Below are positions 5,639 to 11,359 of a DNA stretch of 11,359 nt, piece after piece. This DNA comes from an uncultured Bacilli bacterium (GTDB taxonomy: Bacteria > Bacillota_I > Bacilli_A > RF39 > UBA660). The stretch is taken from positions 1 through 11,359 of the forward strand of contig CANQLF010000021.1 in NCBI GenBank assembly GCA_947624635.1. The letters run 5' to 3'. The position numbers and the translations under genes were made by a program. How positions within the stretch are numbered: position 1 is the first letter of the stretch; every line of letters begins with the position of its first letter. The notes beneath the pieces are model-generated. The model had not been told where the DNA came from. It saw only the letters and a program-made list of their open reading frames with translations, and did not search any database.

Positions 5639-7069
5639 ATATGCATCACATACGTTGTTATATAGTATATCTCTTTTTTCTTTATCACTTAAATCCAATA
5701 AATCTAATATTTCTATATAACTAGATACATCATTATATTCATCAGATATTGCAAAGAAATCTGTTCCATACATTATTCTCTTTTTTATTTTAGGATATTT
5801 TTTTATGTATTTTTTTAATATATTAGAAATTTGTATATTTTGCTTATATCTTTCTTCTTTATTTTCTCCATCATTACATCCACTAAAACATGTATAAACA
5901 TTATCATATTTATTGCATAAATAAAATACACTTTCAAAATTAGGCCAATTTAAATGACTGGCAATAAAATTAACATTAGGATATTTAATAGCTAATTCTT
6001 CTATAAATTTAGCATCCGAATATTTTGAATAAGAGCTTTTACCTTCGTCATCATATATCTCTCCACAATGGAAAGTTACTTGTAATTTATTTTTATCTGC
6101 AAAATCTGCAACTTTAAATATTTTATTATCATTTGCATAATACTTTTGATATCCCAAATATATTTTAATACCTAAAATTCTAGGATATTTCTTAATATTT
6201 TGTTTTATTTTACATAAATATTCATCTACTTCATCTAAATTTACGGAATCTAGAAAATACATATTGTCATTATCTATAAATTCTTCAAAGTCAAAAGGAT
6301 TTAATGTTTCATCTATAGTTAATCCCCTTATGTTAATAAATTTATTTGCAGCTGATGTTTTCATATATAATTTAAAATCTTGTTTAGTTAAAACATGCAT
6401 ATGACAATCTACTATTTTTTCATTTAAATCAACTAATGATTCATGTATAACTTCTTCTATAGAATTTACGTCTAACTCTTCTATTCTATCTACTCTACAC
6501 TTTTGAGATTCTATTATTGCATCTACTTTTTTTACTGCGTCATCTATGTCATCATTTACTACTACATAGTTATATCTATTTATTTCATTTACTTCTTTAT
6601 ACATAGACTTAAATCTTCTAAGCATAGATTCTTTTGTCTCACTACCTCTTAGTTCTAATCTCTTTTTAAGTTCAGTAACTGATGGAGGTAGTATAAATAT
6701 AAATAATGCATCAGGATATTGTTCTTTTACTTGTATTGCGCCTTGTATATCTATTATTAATACAACATCATTACCCTTATTTAGTATATCTAAAACATTT
6801 TTCTTTAATGTTCCATAGTAATCTTTTTCATGAACTATTGCATATTCCAAAAACTCGTTATTTTTTATTTTACTTTCAAACTCTTCTTTTGTAAGAAAGT
6901 AATAATCAATTCCATCTGTTTCATCTTTTCTTTTATCTCTTGTAGTTGCAGATATAGATTCTTCTATATTACCTCTTACTTTAAGTAGTTCTTGAAATAT
7001 AGTATCTTTTCCACTACCACTTGGTCCAGATATTACAATTAAATCTCCTTTTGTTCTTCTTTTTATCAT
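5624..7069 (-). CDS. gmk: Guanylate kinase fused to a metal-dependent amidohydrolase
   Basis: This 481-residue fusion joins two enzymes. Residues 1 to about 195 form a complete guanylate kinase (GMP + ATP to GDP + ADP): P-loop GPSGSGKDT (15-23), GMP-site SATTR (40-44) and DYYGT (83-87), IDIQGA (106-111), lid RLELRG (137-142) and VVNDDID (170-176). An acidic linker (about 196-217) leads to an amidohydrolase_2-like TIM barrel with a complete set of candidate metal ligands: HMH (H223, H225), HCGE (H334), SHLNW (H372) and GTDFF (D437). K302 is also present. No ATG lies between the last kinase-domain Met and the HxH motif, so a separate internal product is unlikely. The AGGAGA ribosome binding site overlaps the TAG of lon, so the two are cotranscribed. 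Guanylate kinase is normally about 200 residues and alone. The hydrolase substrate is unknown. Confidence 0.9.
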   Translation of the reverse strand: MIKRRTKGDLIVISGPSGSGKDTIFQELLKVRGNIEESISATTRDKRKDETDGIDYYFLTKEEFESKIKNNEFLEYAIVHEKDYYGTLKKNVLDILNKGNDVVLIIDIQGAIQVKEQYPDALFIFILPPSVTELKKRLELRGSETKESMLRRFKSMYKEVNEINRYNYVVVNDDIDDAVKKVDAIIESQKCRVDRIEELDVNSIEEVIHESLVDLNEKIVDCHMHVLTKQDFKLYMKTSAANKFINIRGLTIDETLNPFDFEEFIDNDNMYFLDSVNLDEVDEYLCKIKQNIKKYPRILGIKIYLGYQKYYANDNKIFKVADFADKNKLQVTFHCGEIYDDEGKSSYSKYSDAKFIEELAIKYPNVNFIASHLNWPNFESVFYLCNKYDNVYTCFSGCNDGENKEERYKQNIQISNILKKYIKKYPKIKKRIMYGTDFFAISDEYNDVSSYIEILDLLDLSDKEKRDILYNNVCDAYKIKF

Positions 7070-7078
7070 AATATTCTC

Positions 7079-9400
7079 CTATTTAAATATATATCTATAT
7101 ATCCCTAAATAATTTTTAACATAAATAAATTTTATTTTTTCCCTTATTTCTTTCGGTATTTCTTTTATATCTCTTTCATTTTCTATTGGAAGTATTATAG
7201 TTTTAATACCAGCTCTATATGCACCAATTGTTTTTTCTCTAAGGCCACCTATAGGAAGAATTTTACCACGTAAAGTAATTTCACCAGTCATTGCTAGAGT
7301 ATTATCTACTTTTCTTTTTGTTAAAGCACTAATCAAAGATGTAGTAATCGCAATACCTGCACTTGGTCCATCTTTTTTTATTGCACCTTCTGGAAAATGT
7401 ATATGTATATTATACTTAGATAGATCATCTATATCTATATCAAATAATGTTGCATTACTTTTGACATAATTTAATGCGATAGTTGCGCTTTCTTTCATTA
7501 CATCACCTAATGAGCCAGTTAAGATAAGTTCACCATTACCTTTAAAGTAATTTACTTCAATAGGCAAAACATCTCCTCCATAAGCAGTATAAGCAAGACC
7601 ATTTACTAAACCTATTTGATTTGGTTCAGCTTTATCTGAATAGAAATATTTTTCTTTTCCTAAATATTTTTCTAATGATGTATCGTATATTTTATATAAA
7701 ACATCATATTCATTATTAATTAAAATATTTTTTACAACTTTTCTAATTATTTTAGATAAAGTTCTTTCTAGTTCTCTTACCCCTGCTTCTTTAGTATAAT
7801 TTCTAACTATTTTTAATATTGTTTTATCTGGTATAAATATATTTTGTCTTGTAATTCCATGTTCTTTTAATAATTTTGGTATTAAACATTTTTTAGCAAT
7901 ATCTGCTTTTTCAAATTCTGTATAACTAGATAATTCTATTATTTCCAATCTATCTTTTAAAGGTTCTGGTATATCTTCAATATAATTTGCAGTTACTAAA
8001 AATATTACACTAGATAAATCTACTTCTTCTTCTATATAATTATCTACAAAGTATTTATTTTGTTCTTTATCAAGTACTTCTAGTAACGCACTTGCAGGAT
8101 CTCCCTTATAATCTTTTGTTAATTTATCTATTTCATCTATTAAAAATACAGGATTCATACTTTTAGCTTTTTGTATTGATTTTATTATTTTACCAGGTGC
8201 ACTACCTATATAAGTTCTTCTATGTCCCATTATTTCTGCTTCATCGTTTACTCCACCGACACTTATTTTTACAAAATTTCTATTTAGTGCTTTCGCAATA
8301 GATGAGGCAAGAGTTGTTTTACCTATACCAGGTGGTCCTACAAAGCAAAGTATTGGAGAAGTTAAATTTTTACTCATTTGTTTAACCGCCATAAATTCTA
8401 TTATTCTTTCTTTTATTTTATCAAGTCCGTAATGAGTATTATCTAATATTTGTTTAGCTTTCCTTAAATCAGTATTATCTTTTGTATAAACTCCAAAAGG
8501 TATATCGATTAATGTATCAATATAAGTTTTAATCATGCTGTATTCTGGAGAATTAGGAGTCATAGATTCAAATTTATTTATTTCAAGATTAAGGCGTTCT
8601 TTTATTTTATCGTTACATTTCATTTTAGAAACTTTATCTTTTAAATTATCTACATCACTAACTTTATCAGTAATATCTCCTAGTTCTTTTTTAATAAGTT
8701 TTACCTTTTCTCTTAAATAAATTTCTTTTTGTGCCTTATCTAATTCTTTTCTTAAATCTTCTTCTATTTCATTATCTATATTTAATACTTCTATTTCATC
8801 TTTTATATCTTGAAGCAATATTTTAACTTTTTCTTCTATATCATCAGTTTTTAAATATTCTATTTTTCTTTCTGGAGAAGTTGGCAGAAATTGACATATT
8901 ATATCAGATATAACATTTATATTAGTTATCCCTGAAATTTCAGTAAATATATTTTCATTAAGATAAGGAGCTTTATCTATTAAGTTTTCAAGTTCAGTTA
9001 ATAGTTTTCTTACTAAAGCATATTCTCTTTTAGAATCTATTTCATTTGGAGTTTTAGTTTCTATTTCTCCTTCAATTGTATCATTATCACTACCATATTT
9101 ATTATAGATATTAATATCTGTTTTATATAATCCTTCTAATACTACTCTAATATTTCCGTTTGGTAAAGTAGTCTTATTTTTAATTTTAGCAACAACTCCT
9201 ACTTTTGGTAGCTTTTTAATATCGATATTTTTATTTAAAAGATCAGTTTGTGTTACTACGATGACATGGTTATCAGAATACTCTTCCGCATTCATCAATA
9301 TATTTTTTTCTATATCATTTACAAATTCCACCCTAAGGTCGCAATGTGGAAGAAGTACAATACCCTTAAGTATTATAACAGGTAAGCTTGTTTTAACCAT
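7079..9400 (-). CDS. lon: ATP-dependent protease Lon (LonA type)
   Basis: This 773-residue cytosolic AAA+ serine protease degrades misfolded and regulatory proteins. The N-terminal substrate-binding domain starts LPVIILKGIVLLPHCD (6-21) and reaches about residue 200, followed by a coiled-coil region (about 205-260). The AAA+ module has Walker A GPPGIGKTT (355-363), Walker B VFLIDEID (418-425), the DPASALLEVLD segment (434-444) and GVRELERTL (540-548). The C-terminal protease domain carries catalytic Ser680 in KKDGPSAG and Lys723 in GGLREK, the Ser-Lys dyad of LonA. There is no membrane insert of the LonB kind. The start is set by GGAGGTG at 9406-9412. The upstream promoter overlaps a CtsR-like repeat, and the gene is followed by the kinase fusion with a 9-base gap. 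Length and motifs are normal for a working enzyme. Confidence 0.97.
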   Translation of the reverse strand: MVKTSLPVIILKGIVLLPHCDLRVEFVNDIEKNILMNAEEYSDNHVIVVTQTDLLNKNIDIKKLPKVGVVAKIKNKTTLPNGNIRVVLEGLYKTDINIYNKYGSDNDTIEGEIETKTPNEIDSKREYALVRKLLTELENLIDKAPYLNENIFTEISGITNINVISDIICQFLPTSPERKIEYLKTDDIEEKVKILLQDIKDEIEVLNIDNEIEEDLRKELDKAQKEIYLREKVKLIKKELGDITDKVSDVDNLKDKVSKMKCNDKIKERLNLEINKFESMTPNSPEYSMIKTYIDTLIDIPFGVYTKDNTDLRKAKQILDNTHYGLDKIKERIIEFMAVKQMSKNLTSPILCFVGPPGIGKTTLASSIAKALNRNFVKISVGGVNDEAEIMGHRRTYIGSAPGKIIKSIQKAKSMNPVFLIDEIDKLTKDYKGDPASALLEVLDKEQNKYFVDNYIEEEVDLSSVIFLVTANYIEDIPEPLKDRLEIIELSSYTEFEKADIAKKCLIPKLLKEHGITRQNIFIPDKTILKIVRNYTKEAGVRELERTLSKIIRKVVKNILINNEYDVLYKIYDTSLEKYLGKEKYFYSDKAEPNQIGLVNGLAYTAYGGDVLPIEVNYFKGNGELILTGSLGDVMKESATIALNYVKSNATLFDIDIDDLSKYNIHIHFPEGAIKKDGPSAGIAITTSLISALTKRKVDNTLAMTGEITLRGKILPIGGLREKTIGAYRAGIKTIILPIENERDIKEIPKEIREKIKFIYVKNYLGIYRYIFK

Positions 9401-9428
9401 ATCATCACCTCCACAAATACTAGTTTTT

Positions 9429-9457
9429 ATTATATATGATATGTCTATATTTGTCTA
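9429..9457 (-). promoter_or_regulatory. Predicted sigma-A promoter of lon
   Basis: On the minus strand TAGACA (9457-9452) is followed after exactly 17 bases by a consensus TATAAT (9434-9429). The inferred start near 9422 gives a short leader that contains the GGAGGTG ribosome binding site. The -35 and spacer are covered by the CtsR-like repeat, so a bound repressor would block polymerase. Confidence 0.65.
9440..9456 (-). promoter_or_regulatory. CtsR-like heptad repeat operator at the lon promoter
   Basis: The minus strand reads AGACAAATATAGACATA: two heptads, AGACAAA and AGACATA, separated by 3 bases. CtsR boxes have the form RGTCAAA-NAN-RGTCAAA. Here spacing and most positions match, with T to A at position 3 of both heptads and one further mismatch. 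The identical change in both halves suggests a lineage-specific site rather than decay. lon is a known CtsR target in some Firmicutes. No ctsR gene is in the window. Confidence 0.45.
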
Positions 9458-9546
9458 TGGAAATTAAAGTAAATTATAACTTTTTTAAAGCACGTTTTGT
9501 TATAGAATATTAATTACTACTTTTAAACAGATAATTACTTATTAAA

Positions 9547-10749
9547 TTATTCATACATTATGTCTATATCTACATTACCATCTATTCCATCAACTTTTCC
9601 ATTACTACATAACTGCCACATTTTATATTTTCCATCATAATCTGTCTGTTTTGTATAATGAGCAAGCCACTTATCATAATCTGTTTCAAGCCAAATACTT
9701 TCTAAATAACTTTTACTACTGTAAAGCATTCCATCATATCCACTTTTTTTAACGGTGTTTAAAAATTCTTCTGCCATATTAGTAAGTCCAAAGAAACTTA
9801 AATTATAATCATTAAAGCTACTCCATTCTTCCCAGTCATAAGCAATAGGAAGATTTATATCATATTTTTTAATTTGTTTTAATACCCATTTAGCATCTTT
9901 AATTGCGCTTTTTGTTGAATTGGAATATGAATAAAAATAAACTCCTGCATCTATTCCATATTTATTAGCTTCCGTTATGTTTCTTACAAATTTTTTATCT
10001 ACAAAATATTCTTTATTAGTTCCTCTAGTTCCACCTACTCTTATCATTACAAATTCTACACCAGCATTTTTAAGCTTTTCAAAATCTACATCACCTTGCC
10101 ATTCAGATAAATCTACTCCAATTTTTGTATTTTCATTTTTGTAATTAGCTAAAACATCAGAAAATAAAGTATATACAGGTTTAGTATCATTATTTGTATT
10201 GCTATTTGGATCAGGTTCATATACATTTAAGGTAAATTCTTTAACTGTTTTATTACCACTATTATCAATTGCATTAAAAGTAAGTGGATAACTTCCCACG
10301 TTACTTAAATCGTAAACACCTTCTATATAACAATTAGGATTATTATCATAGTTATCTCCACATAATATTTTCTTAGTTAAGTCTATATCAGTATCTTTTT
10401 TAACACTATAACTACCACTTAGCCAAATAATGGGACTAACAGTATCTACTACTTTTATTTTATATTCATAAGATACTTTAATATTATCTTCATTTATAAA
10501 TTTAAATTTTATTTTCTTTTCTCCTAATTTTAATGAATCAATTGTATAATCTTCAATTATTTTACCATTTATACTTTCTATATAATCACTAACTTTTTTC
10601 TTATCATTAAATTCTAAAGTTAGATTATTAACTAATTTAACTTCTATCTTAGCTGTTTTAATTCTAATATAACCATATAGAAAATATCCTCCTACACTTA
10701 GAATGATAACTGATAATATAATTATTGGTATCAAATATTTTTTGTTCAT
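9547..10749 (-). CDS. Membrane-anchored GH25 lysozyme with Ig-like domains
   Basis: This 400-residue cell-wall hydrolase should cleave the N-acetylmuramic acid-N-acetylglucosamine bond of peptidoglycan. After MNKK, a hydrophobic segment (about 5-28) acts as signal anchor. Two beta-rich modules follow: about 32-102, and 103-177, the second being DUF5011/bacterial Ig-like (DTVSPIIWL ... YPLTFNAIDNSGN). C130 and C140 could form a disulfide. A Pro/Asn-rich linker leads to the GH25 barrel (about 208-400) with KIGVDLSEWQG (D213), PIAYDWEEW (D305 and E307, the DxE catalytic pair) and the closing VDGIDGNVDID strand. The ribosome binding site is GGAGGG at 10758-10763. It has its own predicted promoter behind two terminator-like hairpins, so it is probably monocistronic, with possible read-through into lon. 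Its role is probably wall remodelling; a lytic phage origin is less likely because there is no holin and the protein has a membrane anchor. Confidence 0.92.
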   Translation of the reverse strand: MNKKYLIPIIILSVIILSVGGYFLYGYIRIKTAKIEVKLVNNLTLEFNDKKKVSDYIESINGKIIEDYTIDSLKLGEKKIKFKFINEDNIKVSYEYKIKVVDTVSPIIWLSGSYSVKKDTDIDLTKKILCGDNYDNNPNCYIEGVYDLSNVGSYPLTFNAIDNSGNKTVKEFTLNVYEPDPNSNTNNDTKPVYTLFSDVLANYKNENTKIGVDLSEWQGDVDFEKLKNAGVEFVMIRVGGTRGTNKEYFVDKKFVRNITEANKYGIDAGVYFYSYSNSTKSAIKDAKWVLKQIKKYDINLPIAYDWEEWSSFNDYNLSFFGLTNMAEEFLNTVKKSGYDGMLYSSKSYLESIWLETDYDKWLAHYTKQTDYDGKYKMWQLCSNGKVDGIDGNVDIDIMYE

Positions 10750-10791
10750 AGAAAAATCCCTCCAAATATATTTTACATCATATTGTGGTTA

Positions 10792-10820
10792 ATTATAATA
10801 TTAAGAGGCAAATTTATTAA
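10792..10820 (-). promoter_or_regulatory. Possible promoter of the GH25 lysozyme gene
   Basis: TTAATA (10820-10815), 17 bases, then TATAAT (10797-10792) on the minus strand. The -10 is consensus and the -35 matches four of six positions. Initiation would give a leader of about 35 bases before the ATG. In such AT-rich DNA the pattern could be chance. Its position just after a terminator-like hairpin supports it. Confidence 0.4.
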
Positions 10821-10840
10821 TTATAATTTTAAAACAAAAC

Positions 10841-10878
10841 AGAAAATATATAATCTACCATGAGATTTCATATTTTCT
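10841..10878 (-). terminator. Second terminator-like hairpin
   Basis: The outer arms AGAAAATAT and ATATTTTCT are perfect complements. An inner AATCT / AGATT stem around loop ACCATG lies inside a 2+2 internal loop. On the minus strand the hairpin is followed by GTTTTGTTTT, a T-rich tract. It could back up the terminator 57 bases upstream or end a short RNA from that interval. The stem is weak in GC. Confidence 0.45.
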
Positions 10879-10934
10879 ATTACTTTTTATATTCCAATTA
10901 TTAAAATTAGTAGAAATTTAAATTTTTTTAAATT

Positions 10935-10964
10935 AAAAAGTTAAGAATGTATTCCTAACTTTTT
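10935..10964 (-). terminator. Rho-independent terminator after the right-edge gene
   Basis: On the minus strand AAAAAGTTAGGA pairs with TCTTAACTTTTT around a 6-base loop, with one G-U wobble and no mismatch. The 3' arm ends in a T-run. It begins 20 bases after the stop of the upstream gene. Read on the plus strand the wobble becomes an A-C mismatch, so the minus orientation is favoured. Confidence 0.75.
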
Positions 10965-10983
10965 ATAAGGCTTTGATTATTGA

Positions 10984-11359
10984 TTAATAATATCTATCTC
11001 CATCTGGATGAGCAATTTCTCTTCCTCCAGAATTCATATTACTAGTTACTTGTTCATTAGCAGCAACTGTTTGTTCTAACGATTCTTTTGTATCTGTTCC
11101 AAAGTTAGCAATATCATCTAGTAGTAATCTTATATTTGATTCAAATTCTTGTGCTTTTTCATTTAATATACTTACTTGTCTACTTATTTCTCTTACTGAT
11201 TCATCTGCTACTGATTGTGGCAATCTATTTAAGTTTGTTGCAAAGTTTTCTAGATTAGAACTTATTCCTGTTTGAATTGCGCTTAATATACTTGCTTTGA
11301 AGTTTTCAAAACTATCTCCTGGTGTACTTATTGCTCCTTCATCTATTGATTCATATGTA
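10984..11359 (-). CDS. Unidentified helical protein, C-terminal 124 residues (cut by right edge)
   Basis: The frame is open from the right edge to a TAA at 10986-10984, so this is the C-terminal end of a longer gene. A TTG at 11223 could be taken as a start, but there is no ribosome binding site there and 45 further codons upstream read as the same kind of protein. The visible part is rich in Ser, Asn, Glu and Gln, lacks Cys and Trp, and should be almost entirely amphipathic helix (VREISRQVSILNEKAQEF and DTKESLEQTVAANEQV). It ends in a short polar tail, HPDGDRYY. There is no membrane segment. This fits a coiled-coil, secreted WXG/LXG-like or structural protein, but none of these has a diagnostic motif here, so no family is assigned. 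A strong terminator follows. Confidence 0.75.
   Translation of the reverse strand, partial: TYESIDEGAISTPGDSFENFKASILSAIQTGISSNLENFATNLNRLPQSVADESVREISRQVSILNEKAQEFESNIRLLLDDIANFGTDTKESLEQTVAANEQVTSNMNSGGREIAHPDGDRYY

Noticed and set aside
9470..9510. TATAAC / GTTATA inverted repeat downstream of the lysozyme gene as a terminator.
   Set aside because: The stem is only 6 bp of mostly A-T pairs around an 18-base loop, with no T-run after it.
9512..9538. Direct repeats of TAATTACT upstream of lon.
   Set aside because: Two short AT-rich octamers in an AT-rich spacer, outside the promoter and operator. Chance is sufficient.
10821..10871. A 16-codon minus-strand frame starting MKSHGRLY in the gap between the right-edge gene and the lysozyme.
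   Set aside because: There is no ribosome binding site and it lies inside a terminator-like hairpin. The shared MKS start with the real precursor looks like chance.
10984..11223. Treating the right-edge frame as a complete 79-residue protein starting at TTG 11223.
   Set aside because: No Shine-Dalgarno precedes the TTG and the frame stays open with similar composition to the window edge, so it is a truncated longer gene.

Overview
The window is very AT-rich, has strong AGGAGG-type ribosome binding sites, short intergenic gaps and sigma-A-like promoters. It carries a Gram-positive gene set: LonA, a GH25 lysozyme with Ig-like domains, a Tet(M)-type GTPase and radical SAM/SPASM peptide chemistry. 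This points to a low-GC Bacillota (Firmicutes), possibly an uncultured gut lineage of the Bacilli/Clostridia. That placement is an inference. None of the nine visible stop codons is TGA, and tryptophan is written TGG.

Left block, minus strand, 3680 to 1: a probable operon. It begins with a 26-residue ribosomal peptide that has no annotation-sized ORF. Its last six residues, SCHYHV, look like a modification core. Next come a perfect 12-bp hairpin, a radical SAM/SPASM maturase with an N-terminal leader-recognition-like region, a Tet(M)/EF-G-like GTPase, and the start of an unidentified gene that runs off the left edge. This is a candidate undescribed RiPP (ribosomally made, post-translationally modified peptide) system. 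The GTPase is placed where a self-protection factor could be.

Middle block, plus strand, 3869 to 5614: a LysR-type regulator translationally coupled to an ATP-grasp ligase, transcribed divergently from the peptide operon. The shared intergenic region holds a promoter for each direction and a textbook T-N11-A dyad. The dyad sits about 57 bp upstream of the inferred peptide transcription start, so LysR probably controls the peptide. A long perfect AT-rich inverted repeat ends this block, and it also encodes the C-termini of both converging genes.

Right block, minus strand, 11359 to 5624: the C-terminal end of an unidentified helical protein, two terminator-like hairpins, a membrane-anchored GH25 muramidase, then lon followed at once by an unusual fusion of guanylate kinase to a metal-dependent amidohydrolase. 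The lon promoter overlaps a degenerate CtsR-like heptad repeat, which suggests heat-shock or protein-quality control of lon and, by read-through, of the fusion gene.

No rRNA, tRNA, CRISPR array, insertion sequence or attachment site was seen, and no gene-free stretch exceeds 300 bases. The longest, 10750-10983, holds the two hairpins and the lysozyme promoter.
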